Shown here piece by piece: positions 46,591-58,566 of a DNA stretch of 64,000 bases; position 1 is the stretch's first letter, and the number at the start of each line of letters is the position of its first letter. A program made the translations under genes and the position numbers. The stretch covers positions 124,001 through 188,000 of the forward strand of contig NW_026251750.1 in NCBI RefSeq assembly GCF_025024155.1. Direction: 5' to 3'. The stretch is from Gamsiella multidivaricata (lineage: Eukaryota > Mortierellomycota > Mortierellomycetes > Mortierellales > Mortierellaceae). Under the pieces are notes generated by a model. The model searched no databases. It was given only the letters and a program-made list of their open reading frames with translations, and was not told the origin of the DNA.

Positions 46591-49450
46591 CAACGTGGGC
46601 ACACATTATCATCAGCACTTGCTTGGAGAACGGCAAGAAAGTTGACTTAAGAGTCGAAGTTGGTGGGATGAAATAGTGTCACCCAGCTACTTCTTATCTG
46701 ACAATTGGGCTTAGCTTGAGGACTGCCCGCGCACTGTAGGTCATCCAGGTGACTTCTTCGGTAAGAGTATTTGGCAGTAAAGCTTTCTCGATAAATGCTC
46801 GCAGGGGTAATGATGAAGAAAAGGAGGATCGGCGTATATCTCCAAACAGCAGTCAGCTAATGATATGAAAAAATAGAAAAGATAGAGTATTGGCAGAGAT
46901 GACTTGCTTTCCTTGCAAGACGCATCACCAGCTCACAGTATAAGAATGCTCAAAAGAATGAACTGTTCATGTGAACTTCATGGGACATGCCGAATAAATA
47001 TCCCAAAAGGATCCAGGGCACCACAATGCATAGCATCGAGATCCAGGGCAGCGAAGAAATGTCTAGAAAGGAGGATGGAGTACGATACAATTCCAAGGGC
47101 GACATCAGAGTCATACTCGAGAGAAGGATGTGATAAAAGTAAAAATAACCAGGCTCGATGGATCAACGAGACGACGTGAAGTTCATGGCGAAAAAAGCAA
47201 AGTCAGCAAACACCAAAAAAGTCTGGTGCAAAAGACGAAGTAAGGGAACATGAATGCATTGGCCAAACTCAATTACTAAACTACCGAAAACTTGAAGAGT
47301 ATTGAGAAACGGGGTTCTTCCTGCTTGCGGTCCTGGACGCGCACGAACCTGTTTGTCATACTCGCCACAAAATGATGCTCTTAGCGTGTCTCGATATGTA
47401 TTTCAGCAGTTTCTAGAACCGGCTGTTGCGCCAGTAGCACTAAGGTGGGCGCTCTTTTTATTTCGGTTCGCAGGTTCACAATGGAAAAACTGCGAAGTAC
47501 TCGTCAACCCTATCCTCCAACCTCCTGTAATTCTCTTCCTATCTAATGAAATTTGTTGACTTCGCCACCGCCTCTTTCCTAGCATAGTTTCCAAGTCCCC
47601 ATCCCCTTCCCTAATCTATATAACATCCCAAATCCCTTCCAGGCATAATACATCTATATATTGAGTTCCAAGCCCTCCTGCGCATGCTCTGTGCCTTGAC
47701 TTTTTCCTCGGCCCTTTATCAGCTCAATTGAGTTCGACTATGATCTCAGGGTCCATCTGATCTCAGTCCCACTGCCATACCGGCGTCCTTGCACCTCCTG
47801 CAAACAACTTTCATGCCGCTAAATCACAGTGTAATTTGCCAGTTAGCAGCAGAGAAGCAGATATGCGTCCTTATCGACCACTGGCATAACACCTACGTTG
47901 CGATACGGCTTCTTGAGTATCATGCTGTTACTTGGTAATTCAGCTTACGGACTAATTGAAATATAAAAAGAGACTGCCTTCCCTTTCATTGCCTCCTTCC
48001 ATCGATTTCGGTCCAAGCAAAAGGCCGTAAGCACATTATCTAGTACCACGTACGAGAGTTTGACTCTTTGCGATCCTTTTGTAGATGCTGGTTTTTGGAT
48101 ATAAAAGTACGGATGATTCCATTCCACATGAACATCTTTTCAGCTTCATCTTCCAGACCAAAGCTCCCTCTCTACTTCTAAGCCTAGTATCTCACTTCAC
48201 TTTCCAAGTAAGTATTCCAACGCTTAGATTTTTGCTCCGTTGTATAGGGGAAATATAGAAGCTGATGTGCGCGTCTCAAATTTTGATTGCCATTTTTTCT
48301 AGAAGCTCAGTATGTACTCCCCCCAGCTCATCCTTTTGTTTGCCCTCTTACTCTCTTACTCGGGAACCTTTCATTCACGTCTGCCCATACCTAATCACTG
48401 TTTGTGACGGATGAGCGTCCGTCAAATATGATTCTAAGGACTCTCCATGTATCAAAGATGACCGAGTGAACGGATGTGATGACACTGCCACTGCCCACGA
48501 TAGCAGCAGCAGGACCATTCAAGTTACAACTGCTCAAGACCATTTGTGATGACCTAGAACGGCAGAGTGAGGGTTCGGATAGGATCCGACAAAAAATCGT
48601 ACCAGTGCGAGTAAAGAACATCGGTAGGGTTACTTTGTTCAAGATTATCGTACTTATCCGGAAGGCTGCCCATTGATTTCGCCAGAATTATAATTATTAA
48701 CGCGGTGTACCTCATGTGGAAGGAGAGTGTGCACACTAAGACACTTTATCAACTTCGAAACGCTTGCAATCAACAGCCATGAAAGTCCAAGTTCACTCAT
48801 ACACGTATAAAAAGAATAAAAAATGAAAATAAGAAAAAGATGCTACCAGTTGAACGCCTTCTGCAGATAGCTATATAGTTATAGGTGGGCATGGTGTAAG
48901 AGGCGGACAAAATGGCTTTGCTTATATCAATGGCGACCGTCCTATTTATTGCTCAATCTTGACGCGAATATCGCCATTTTTTCACTCTCATTATATGAAG
49001 ACTCTTTGTTGATGCGGAAACAAGCGCCATCTGTACACCAAGGAGGTTCCCCGATATGTATCTTAAGCCTGAGGGCATCCTCCTCCGCTGGGGTAGGGCG
49101 CTGAATTACGTGATCGGAGACCGCCGTTGTGCAGCGGATCCACGCTTAACACCGTATAGGAGCTTTACTTGGTAGCCTCGCCTAAACATAGTAATAAACA
49201 TAATTGTATATCTGTGTGTTATGGTTAACCAAGTCAGCAATGTTGCAGCGCAACTGGAATTTAGCAATTTTGGGCTAAGCATTTACTACCGAAGCGTATC
49301 TGCTTTATCTCCCTAAAAAAATGTGAAACTTGTCCTTATCCTTGTCTATTGGGCGGAGCCTGTGCATCCGTGCAGAGTGGTTAACGGCTACCCTTCATGG
49401 ATTAGTAGCGTATTGAAGAAGATAATCGTTTCACTGTCGCTATCAGCTGT

Positions 49451-49669
49451 GAGTGGTTGGTTGAGCTGGGAAATGCGGTTTCCCGCTACGTACCCGCAAT
49501 TATTCGTGCACCTCGAATTAGCCGATTCAAGTCAAGACTTTCTGTGTTTGTTGCACCCAGCCTAGAGTCGGAGAGAAAAGGAAGGAACAATTCAAACACA
49601 GCTAGCCCTACCCCTGTACACACCGTGTACCACCACATGGGTCCCGTCAATACTCGCTCCTCTTTTTAG
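49451..49669 (+). mobile_element. Possible remnant of a non-LTR retrotransposon ORF2 end
   Basis: The frame reads NAVSRYVPAIIRAPRISRFK followed by SRLSVF. This resembles the line near the C-terminus of LINE reverse transcriptases (W-N-x-LP...VV-x-AP-S-x-x-FK-x-x-L). The Trp is absent, upstream sequence shows no polymerase motif, and no target-site duplication was found. Weak. Confidence 0.15.
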
Positions 49670-49677
49670 TGGCGTGT

Positions 49678-49685
49678 TGACGTCA
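49678..49685 (+). promoter_or_regulatory. CRE-type bZIP site upstream of TSA1
   Basis: Perfect palindrome TGACGTCA, 41 bp upstream of a TATA box and 169 bp upstream of the peroxiredoxin start. ATF/CREB-type bZIP factors bind this sequence and often drive oxidative stress genes. Confidence 0.5.
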
Positions 49686-49725
49686 CATAGTTCGTTTCCT
49701 GGCCGCCCAACTGAACAATGCTCAG

Positions 49726-49733
49726 TATAAAAG
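49726..49733 (+). promoter_or_regulatory. TATA box of TSA1
   Basis: TATAAAAG, 121 bp before the start codon and followed by a pyrimidine-rich leader, the layout of a strong fungal promoter. Confidence 0.65.
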
Positions 49734-49853
49734 ACTCCTCACTCTCGATACGCTTCTTTCCTTTCCTCTCCTTTCGAACACCCGATCTCCACCTCTCCCG
49801 CCCCGTACACTCTCGCTTAGCCACTCACTTTCACACACATCCTTACATTCAAA

Positions 49854-50835
49854 ATGGTCGCCTCTGTTGGAAAGATTGCCCCCGGCTTCAAGGCCACTGC
49901 CGTCGTTGACGGCGCCTTCAAGGAGGTCTCCCTCGACGACTACAAGGGCCAATATGTCATCCTGTTCTTCTACCCACTTGACTTCACGTAAGGGAAATGG
50001 AAAAATTTCTTTACACATGCCAAAGCCAGCATCTCTTTGCAGCCGTTGGTCTGTTGTTTTCTTGCTTGGATTTGTTATCTGACCCCTGCATTCTCTTGCC
50101 TTCCCACTCACAGCTTTGTCTGCCCCACCGAAATCATCGCCTTCTCTGAGGCCATCGAGCGCTTCAACGGTCTCAAGACCGCTGTCCTTGCTTGCTCCTG
50201 CGACTCCGAGTTCTCTCACTTGGCCTGGGTTAACACCCCCCGCAACCAGGGTGGTCTTGGCCAGATGAAGATCCCCATCATCGCTGACTTCACCAAGAAG
50301 ATCGCCACCGAATATGGTGTCCTCAAGGAGGACGAGGGTAAGCCTTTTTACATTCTGCTAATTTCCAAGCTGATGGAGCTGCGCAGTAAAAAAACGTGGA
50401 AACAATTAATTCTAATTGTATATCAACCCTTTCATATATATCTAGGTGTCGCTTACCGTGGTCTCTTCATCATCGATCCCAAGCAGGTTGTCCGCCAGAT
50501 CACCATCAATGACCTTCCCGTCGGCCGCAACGTTGACGAGGTCGTCCGCCTGGTCGAGGCCTTCCAGTTCACTGACGAGGTTAGTAATTTTTTTCCCTTT
50601 GGGTGGCTCACAGTTTCTTTGTTTACTGTTTGCGATTGGCACGTCGTACCATTGGGCGTAGCAACACCAGCGGTAGCAGCGTCAAAACGCATAGACTATG
50701 TCTCTAATCCTTACCTTTTTCTTTGCCTGATCCAAATAGCACGGTGAGGTCTGCCCCATCGGCTGGCAGAAGGGTCAGTCTACCATCAAGCCCGATGTCG
50801 CTGGATCCAAGGAGTTCTTCGCCTCCTCTGCCTAA
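49854..50835 (+). CDS. TSA1: Typical 2-Cys peroxiredoxin (thioredoxin peroxidase)
   Basis: Reduces hydrogen peroxide and organic peroxides using thioredoxin, in the cytosol. Four exons: 49854-49987, 50114-50337, 50446-50579 and 50740-50835 (195 residues; yeast Tsa1 is 196). The peroxidatic Cys is in FYPLDFTFVCPTEI, about residue 48, split by intron 1. DSEFSHLAW and the active-site Arg region ([10 protein letters not shown]) follow. The resolving Cys is in [10 protein letters not shown]. The C-terminus has FF where eukaryotic sensitive enzymes have YF, in a [10 protein letters not shown] end, so sensitivity to overoxidation may differ. Codons are strongly biased to C-ending forms, unlike most neighbours, which with the TATA box suggests high expression. 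Confidence 0.97.
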
Positions 50836-50965
50836 ATGTGCAGTTGGACGCCTATCCATTGCGCAATCATAAAGTTGTGTCCCACAGCTTTAACAACACA
50901 CATTGTCATATAGCATGCATTTTTGCACAACCCATATACATACACGAGCACGTCTTTTTCTTGCA

Positions 50966-50971
50966 AATAAA
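50966..50971 (+). terminator. Poly(A) signal of TSA1
   Basis: AATAAA 131 bases after the stop codon. Confidence 0.45.
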
Positions 50972-51624
50972 AAAACCAACTAGAGACAAACGAAGTGGTT
51001 GAAATTGATGCATCTGATCTGTGAGACGACCCAAATATGGCCGATCCGTGTTGCTGCGTACATGGAACAGGTTCTCACGATAAAGTGGCGCATGCACATT
51101 GGCTCATGGCGTGTCCGTGTTTGCACCTATCTGATCAAGACGATCGCTGTACCCATGAGGGTGGACGTTGGACTTCGAATGCACACGGCTGTCACGGCTG
51201 TCACAGCTGTGCTGCCGGCTCCTGAAAAATAAAGGGTCAGTTACACATGGATCTAGACTCTTCCAAAAAGCGCGCTGCATAATGGCGTGAAGCAGCACCA
51301 CTCCTGTTTGATAATCCTACAGAGCAGCAAGAAGATGCTCATACAATGGACGAAGCTCCTTCCTTGACCTCCTTGCTTCACAGACGACACCTTTTCCTCC
51401 TTCTCATCCCTTGATTGATACTGGGCAACGTGCAGCTGCAGCATGGTCAGCCATGCCAAATGCGTCGATATCGTGAGCAAAAGTGCGGAGAAAGTAGAAA
51501 AATAAATAAATAAATAGAAAATTGGGATGGCATCCAGGCAAGCAAGCGACATGTAGCCAAATATAAAAGGTCCCTGAGGGAGCCACCATGCTCTCAATGG
51601 TCTTCAAAGCATTGCGCCTTGGAC

Positions 51625-51630
51625 TATAAA
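51625..51630 (+). promoter_or_regulatory. TATA box of the peptide precursor gene
   Basis: TATAAA 244 bp upstream of the start codon at 51874. The leader would be long (about 200 bases) unless a closer start site is used. Confidence 0.35.
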
Positions 51631-51873
51631 GTCTACCTTTGCTTCGCTGTTTTTGTTTTTTTTTTGTTTTCAGCAACCCTTCTTATATCCACTACATAGT
51701 GCCAAGCTTAGTTCATTTCACCGCACGTCATTTTTTTTTTTGAACCTCGCAACTGGGTGATACTGCGTATACATTTCGTTCTCTCACTCGTTCCCCCGAC
51801 TTCAAAGTGCGCTATCCATTAAGTAACGGATCTTATCGCACACGATTATACCAAGCAAGGCACCATCGCCACA

Positions 51874-52149
51874 ATGTTCAAGTCTCTACATCAACTTCTC
51901 TCGCATCCTCATCGCCGCTATTCCGGCCCAAAATACGCACGTTCCACCACCTTATACGCCTTGATCATCGCGTGCGCTTTATTATTGTGTCAAATAGTCA
52001 TATCTGCTCAAGGAGCCCCAGTTTCCGTAGAGGGAGTGCGGAACACTGCTGCAATGACCGAATCGAAGGCGCCGACTGCGACTCATGGCATGCTACAGAA
52101 GCGATACACCTGCTATTATGGAACTTGCAACTATCAGACGGGCAAGTGA
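51874..52149 (+). CDS. Secreted peptide precursor with Lys-Arg processing site
   Basis: A single-exon, 91-residue protein with an ATG in good context (CACAATGTTC) and a TATA box upstream. Residues 1-25 are basic. Residues 26-46 (TTLYALIIACALLLCQIVIS) form a signal sequence or signal anchor with a likely cut near AQG-AP. Residues 48-75 are a polar pro-region. Then Lys76-Arg77, a textbook Kex2 cleavage site, is followed by 14 C-terminal residues (YTCYYGTCNYQTGK) with two Cys four residues apart. This signal/pro-region/KR/short-Cys-peptide order is that of a peptide hormone, pheromone or cyclic-peptide precursor. There is only one core copy, and no homologue is recognised. GGGCAAGTGA at the stop resembles a GC splice donor, so the C-terminus could continue in a second exon. 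Confidence 0.55.
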   Translation: MFKSLHQLLSHPHRRYSGPKYARSTTLYALIIACALLLCQIVISAQGAPVSVEGVRNTAAMTESKAPTATHGMLQKRYTCYYGTCNYQTGK

Positions 52150-52788
52150 TCTGTCTGGAAGGAGGTGCAAAGGAGGCGCATTGAGGAGGATGCCGGGTTA
52201 GCTGAGATTCTGTCGTAGCGGTATACTTATCATTTCGCACCTTTATTCTTTCCGTTTTGCTATTTCAATGTCTCTTCCTATATCGAATTTTTGACGAAGT
52301 GGAAGAAATAAAGAAGACATGCCCACAGCTTCCGTACGTAGTAGGAGAGAAAGGATGGTGTTGGTTACACCTCTCCCATTCTTGTTGATCCTTGATCGTC
52401 GTGCGCTATAATCAATGCAATTGCTTCGCATTCTTTATTGTAACGTCTTCCTGACCTCCAGTACAGGCGTTAGCGAGCTGCTTCGGGTCTAATTGGTTTA
52501 GCCATGGACGAACCTCAATCATCTGCGCACAGACAGCGCGACCACGCGAGATCTTGAGTATGCGTCACGAGAGTCGTGGGTAACAACATAATCTTAGTTT
52601 TAGTGCCCTTATTGGCTAAGATCTATCTATGATTGAGATTAATGTCTGGGAAAAATGCTCTCTTAGCGACTATAGGTGCGGCTGACTGCAAAAAGTCTGA
52701 GTACTTTTCCCACTCCTTTCTCCTTTTCATTTCTCCATGATTCCCACCTTTACACCAAACCTCTATCTCATCTTCTCACGGCTCTGCA
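52150..52788. other. Spacer before the PIN/TnpB-like remnant
   Basis: About 640 bp. I looked for terminal inverted repeats or a target-site duplication framing the downstream remnant and found none by eye. No coding region seen. Confidence 0.45.
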
Positions 52789-55700
52789 ATGGGCATTAAG
52801 GGCTTGTGGCCTTTGCTAAAAAGAAAAGAATATGAGGTTACAGTGCGCCATAGACACTCCAACCTCTCCAATCCTTTCCACAACCGCCCGACGCGTTGAG
52901 TAGACCACTTTTGGTACATTTTTCCTTACTATCCAGCATGGCTACACATCCCACACTATGGAGGCTGCACACACCGTTGTCGAGAGGGAGCTGTAGACGC
53001 TGGCGACCCTACTAATCCAGTTCTTTACCTGGACGGCTGTCTTTCGCAAGAAAAATAACCCACTCGCCATCGTCAACAATCCATCCGTGACAAAGCCTTG
53101 GGGTTAGCCCAAGAGGGCCTCGATGAGCTGGAGGGTCGTGTGTCAAACAATCTACGGATGCGGAAGCAACGTTTCTTAACCGTGCAGAGGAGCCTGACGA
53201 AGTCCTTCTATTAGTTGCCGGACCATCAGGACTCAGCTCACAGGCCTGGCTGTGGTATCCAAGAACGACTACAACACCAACATCCCCACGCTGGGTTGTG
53301 TGAGCAGTTTTAGCATCATCAAGGCCTTGAATGGAGAAGGTAATGTAATATTCATTTAAACGAATGACCATCCTTTGTGTGGGCATGTTCTAATGCAATG
53401 TTCTTTTATTTCCTTTATAGACGCCACATCGATGATAGAGCAGTATTTGTCTCACCGTCTGGTCGTCTGCAAGAATTCAGGTAATGAAAAGTTTGCTACA
53501 TCGTTTAGCGTGCTCGTCAGTTGCACACAGACACTTTCACCATCAATCCAGACCCTCACGGCTCTCGAGTACCACGAGCTTCGCACAGACTTCAATCGCA
53601 TCAAGGAACAGCTTTGCGAGATGCGCGTCAAACGGAGAAAAGATACAAAGTACTGTTACTTACCCTCTCATCAAATGTTGTATACATTCTGGCACTACTT
53701 GTCTGGATGCAGCCAAGTTATTAACCCTGGTTTACTCATCATGGAATCATGATAATGAGTTATCTGGAAGCACGGTTCAGCGCCACAAGCCCTGGCAGAT
53801 GTTTAATCGCTACCGCCCGGTCGATCCCCCTACTCCGCAGAATAAAGAGGCAGTGGCGGTCAAAGACACGGAGATGACAGCAGCGCTGCCCAGCTCGTCT
53901 CAGAAAGAGATCCTTAAATACCGGCCACAATATTCCATCATCGTGCACACTCCAAAAAGAGAGCACAGGCCACCAGAGAGTATGAAGCAGTACGCATGGA
54001 AGCCTTGGGAGAAGCCGCCGGAGAGTCCATCTGGCCACAATATCGATGTCCCCCAACAAAAGAATACAAACAACAAGAACAGCAGCAGCAATAAATATAA
54101 CGAAAAAAAGGACAACTGCAACGGAAGCAAGGATAAGAACAAGGGGGAACCAGCTAAACCAGTAGAGGACATGGACAAGAAAGGACTTATGAGAGCTCTG
54201 GCATGGGAACATCCCACATTAACCCTCGATATTGGAACCTTATCTGCCAATGTCAATAGAGCCTTGGTCAGCCAACGAGATTAGTGTCCGAGGTGGTCAG
54301 GTGTTTGGAAGAGCCCATGCGCCTCGCAGTCAACATCAAACGATCATGTCAACAGCTCGTCGGTCAATTCATTGAACGCGTTGCAACACCAGGCGACTGC
54401 ACGGTATCAGACAGAGAGTTATTGGACTGTATTTGCCACGTATCTCTACAAATGGCGTAGGCGGCAGCGGTAACGGCGACGGCAACCACGATGACGAAGA
54501 CAAATCAGCAAATGTGGACGATTTGGATGACAAGAGCGGCGACGCTCAGCTTGGCTTCCTTTCCATACTGTTGCGATACCTCTACTCTGGCTCCTTCTCT
54601 CCCACTACGGCGACCGGTCCACGCATGCAAAAGCTCACCACTCGATTACAGGACCTAGGCTTGATGGATAAAAGGGACGGAGCAGCAATAAAGCTGACTA
54701 TGCCATACCCAGCGACATCCTTGCTGCGATCTGTTGCCTCGCAACTCTTAAGCGGATGTTTTGGAAAAGCAGTAATAAACCCCATGAAAAGGTAAAGAAC
54801 TGACTTTAGATATCGTTGTTATACCCACGAGTTTAACGCCAGAGCACTTCAAAGGAATGCGAAGCTTACAGCACCAAATGATCTATATACTGTAGCTCAA
54901 GATCAAAAGGGACAAAGGGCTCTTGCCAGATGGGTGCGGCGTCGAGACTAGGAGTGGCGAATCCGCGTTCGAGAGTTTTGTCCGCTTGAACCAGATCAAC
55001 AAAAAGCGCCGGGGGATCGTTCCTATTACGCCTGTCAGCCAGCCATTCTTTCCTTTCTCGGAAGGTGAGCTGCTTCCGTTCTTTTGGAAGAGCGATGCGC
55101 TGCAGAAAGAAATCAAGAAACTTATAAAGTGAGGAGACTATGTGCTTACGGATGCACAGAATTGGCTGTCCGATAAAGCGCCGGGATTCCTCGTCACAAT
55201 TCTAACCATAGATATCAGGCGGGATGGACAGGATAGGCCCAAGCGCCAGTAGCCAGTAAATCATGCAGGAAGTAACACAATGCCCGTGGAGGAGATACGG
55301 CAGCACCTAACACTCATTCGACAAAGCAACTTCGATCCCAGGACGTACGAGAGAAATAGCCGTATCCTACATGGGTCTCTCCGAACTGAAGGATTCCGTC
55401 TTCAGATCGTCGCCTTCGAGTTGCAGGAACCCCAAGCCGCTCGATACAAACAACTCTCAGAGAGTATGCTGCCGACTCGAACTACATCCGTCATTGTCGG
55501 AAGGGATTACCATTTGACTGAAGTTCGAACCGTTGTTAAGGTCTGCAGGATGTTACAGCTCTCTGGGGATGCAGATCAGAGGAAATCAAGATCCTTGGTC
55601 TGGATCTTGGTCAAGCATGTGTAGTCGGAGCAAGCGCGTTGTTGCCCGAGGAACCCAAGGAGGCGGAACTCAAGAAGGCTCAGCGAGATCAGGATGGCGG

Positions 55701-56192
55701 TATTGTAGCGAAAGAGCCCTGCAATGACACTAAACCAGTCCCCGGTCTCGCCACTTATTATAATCTGGCTGCGGCGCAGAAGGCTGTCTACCAACCAATC
55801 CTCAAGTACCGACGCTGGCTGGAAGAGTGCAAACGAATAGTCCTCCCTGGCGCAACAGAATCCATTAGCGACATCGAGAGTGGGCTGCCACCTCTTTGCG
55901 GCGACGATGCCATTTTCGCGAAATATGTGACGGAACTTGGAAACGCAAAGGAGCAGTCGCACAGCTTTTATAACCACAGTATGGTTGTTAAAAAGCACCG
56001 GTGGGATGCCAAGGAGGCTCAGGAAGCAGAGTACGCGATTATTATGAACTGTCTGCTCAAGATGGTCGGGGTGCAACTGGCAGAGAGAGGGACGAAGGGA
56101 ACAAGGTCGTGATTGGGGTAGACCTTGGACGACTTTCAAGAAAGTCTAGGCCTATGTCTTTGCATACATTCTTCCAGTCCTACTTTGTCTAG
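52789..56192 (+). pseudogene. Degenerate PIN/FEN1-like plus TnpB-like (RuvC) protein gene
   Basis: A gene broken by stops, frameshifts and deletions, readable as ordered fragments. The start at 52789 gives MGIKGLWPLLKRK, the FEN1/XPG-type N-terminus. After frame changes come MEAAHTVVEREL (52958 on) and VLYLDGCLSQEK, matching the metal-binding DGxxxxxK of XPG nucleases. LAVVSKNDYNTNIPTLGC (about 53245) matches the helix-hairpin-helix of that family, and a normal intron (53340-53420) lies in it. A linker follows (53755-54284, 54433-54795, 54890-55131). At about 55585 ILGLDLGQACVVGASALLP resembles the first RuvC motif of TnpB/Fanzor nucleases. At about 56107 VVIGVDLGRL sits where the second would be. 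A stop at 56192 removes the expected zinc ribbon. I recall intact relatives in Mortierella genomes but could not check. Not functional as it stands. Confidence 0.6.
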
Positions 56193-57766
56193 AAAGCAAG
56201 TATCGTTGCTGGGGTCTGTGAGAGCATCACTTTTTCTTTAATTGTCAATGATACTTAATAGTGGACTGTCCTTTCACGGTCCCTCGGGTACATCGTATTA
56301 CACCTCCAGGGCTCTTTCCTTCGGTGACGTAGTTTTCGCGGCCATCGTCCTGGAATCTGTATTTATTTATTTATTTTTTTGCATAAAAAGATCTGCTTCT
56401 CTCCCTCCCTGTCCCTCTCTCTTTCCCTCTTCACCTCTTCCAATCTCTCAACAAAGACAACAGCAACAAAGGTATGAACAATTTTTTCACTTGGACTTAG
56501 TCTTTACAAAGGAGAAATCACGGACGACGATGACTTGATCGACCCATATAAAGTCATTCCTGAATTACCATTATGTTGAACAAAATACAGTTTCAGCCTT
56601 GTCTGAGTCCCCACCTTTCTCTACTGATTATCATCACCTGAGATAATGTCTATAAGCAGTTGAAATGCATCGCATACTGACCTATATCCTGCTCAATTAA
56701 TCTTGTTTTCCAGGTTGTTTACAAGGAGAACATCAACGGGAGGCAATTGGAACGAACGATCGATCATCAACCATAGGAAAGCCAGTAACAAAGTACACGT
56801 ATGTGCATATTCCATTTCTTTCAATATCACATCTATGGTGGTCCTATTAATGATTGTAACGCATGACGGGCGGTCGGAATGTGTTCGTACAAACACGTCA
56901 ATTATGTCGAAATGTCATGCTTCTGAAATATCACTCCTCTTCATTCTTGGTCATGAAGTTTGAGTTCTTCAAGAAGCATCTGAGGATTAACCGCGTGTGA
57001 TTTCTACTTTGCTCTTCATTAGATTGATCATCTCTTTCCCAAACGACATGCAGGTTCTCCGGCTATCGCTGTAAATTAGCGTTCAATTGCGCGATGAATG
57101 GTAAGGATCTACATCTCGATGAACCACTTTCTCTTTTTCCTAGCATTTTTTTTCTTTTCATTTTGGACGGCTACAAGGATGATTTATAAGCATGTCAAGC
57201 TCAACAATCTGAAACGGATGGAGACCCCATCTGCCAAGTTGTGACTATTCTAAACCTGAGGCCATCAACAAAAAAAAAACGCATTCGACTTTCTCTTTTC
57301 TTTATTAAGAGGCATTGATGAAAAAGATATCAGAGATTCTGACTTGGTGCATGTTGCGCTTATTTGTAGATCGTATAGTCGCCTTCGTTTGATCAAGCGA
57401 GCTGTATGTAGAATTGACAAGCTTCGAGGTAAGTTCTGTAGGCTAGACTAGATTTTGGCTCCTTTATATTGTCCATGTTGCAAATAAAGCATGATGTTTA
57501 CGAAGCGATAATGCTGTTGAAAAAATGTTAATACGGAAGGACCATTGGATTGCAACGTTTCAATTGCTCGAGAATATTGAACGATAGACCATGCCCTGAT
57601 ATGGCCTCATGCTGTCATGGCACTGGGTATTAGGCTTAACCATAACTTCTCCCGTTTGGTTCGATCCGAGGGTGACATAATTGGACAATGTCGCACGACA
57701 ATCCCCGTACTTGATTTGTCGTCTTCCCCATTCCTCCATTCCACCTTCACCTTAAACTAATCGATT
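56193..57766. other. Intergenic region, no supported gene
   Basis: 1.6 kb between the PIN/TnpB-like remnant and the membrane protein gene. If the remnant once had a zinc-ribbon end it has decayed beyond recognition here. Short A runs occur near 57270. Nothing else seen. Confidence 0.45.
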
Positions 57767-58518
57767 ATGAAGAATCAGCAGCCTCATTCACGCCTTCACC
57801 ACTCGCGCGGATCGCTATTCGTCCTCTCCACAAAATCCACAGGGGTTGTTGCAGCCGTTGCAGTCGGACTCGCTGCGGCTGCGCGTCCTTCCGCTGCAAA
57901 AATGACGAACGGTGCCCTCTTGATATCCGTGGGAGCACTGCAATGCTGCTGGCTCGGTGCGAACCTGGTAAGCAGACAAACGTCAAAACTACCCTGCCCA
58001 CTTCAAACTCTTTTAATGGCATCTTGTCATGGTAAAAAATGAGTATCTAATCAGATGAAGGATACTAGGCAATATCATTCTTAGAAGCACCCGTCAAGTT
58101 CCTAGCACCTTCACCCTCCCGTCGGGGACTCATCGACGTCGGCCGCCACGTCTTTTCGGCCCTCAACAAAGTAGAAGTCATCCTCGCTGCCTTTGATATC
58201 CTCGGCTGGTACCTCCTGACCCAGCGTGGACTGATCGTGCCTCTATCCACCGGATGGACCATCGGATCGAATCATGCAGGATTCCGGCACCTGGGACCGC
58301 GCTATTGGCTTCAGTTCACGCCCGGAGTGATCGTATTGCTGCTCCAGAGCTTTGGGTTCCTCCCGATCATGAGGAGTGTAGGCGAACGATTTATTGAGGG
58401 TCGACCGGTTGAGAACCCGAGGGTCCATGGGGTCTATGTGGCCCTGGAGGCGGTCAAGGTCGCGGCATTAGCTTTTAGCACAGTGAGCGTTGGAAAGGCA
58501 CTGCTGAAGTTGACCTAG
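57767..58518 (+). CDS. Multi-pass membrane protein, function unknown
   Basis: Two exons, 57767-57967 and 58069-58518 (216 residues), joined in phase 0 to give LGANLAISFLEAPVKFLAP. About five hydrophobic segments are visible, near residues 25-42, 47-68, 103-124, 150-168 and 193-212. The stretch WLGANLAISFLEAPVKF followed by LIDVGRHVFSALNKVE has the look of a conserved family also found in bacteria, with a Glu and Asn in or beside membrane helices, but I cannot name it. No signal peptide distinct from the first helix and no catalytic motif. It stands 165 bp upstream of NEDD1 on the same strand; no functional link is evident. Confidence 0.75.
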
Positions 58519-58540
58519 AGTAGCGTCCGAGCTAAATGTT

Positions 58541-58566
58541 TTAAAATAAAATAAAATAAAATAAAA
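58541..58566. repeat. AAAAT microsatellite
   Basis: Five AAAAT units just after the stop of the membrane protein gene, in its likely 3' UTR. Confidence 0.85.

Larger units (their letters stand above)
45648..49853. other. Gene-poor 4.2 kb divergent region
   Basis: Between the monooxygenase and the peroxiredoxin. A 22-base A run sits just upstream of the monooxygenase. Two possible decayed coding fragments are listed separately, and the peroxiredoxin promoter occupies the right end. The rest (about 46.6-49.3 kb) shows only short, unrelated frames. I looked for tRNA B-box patterns and found none. Confidence 0.5.
50836..51873. other. Intergenic region between TSA1 and the peptide gene
   Basis: About 1.0 kb holding the TSA1 3' UTR and the promoter and leader of the next gene. 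A triplet of CTGTCACGG-like units lies near 51185-51210. No other gene seen. Confidence 0.55.

Noticed and set aside
49361..49400. Sequence resembling a tRNA A box (GCAGAGTGGTTAACGGC)
   Set aside because: No matching B box or acceptor stem was found downstream.
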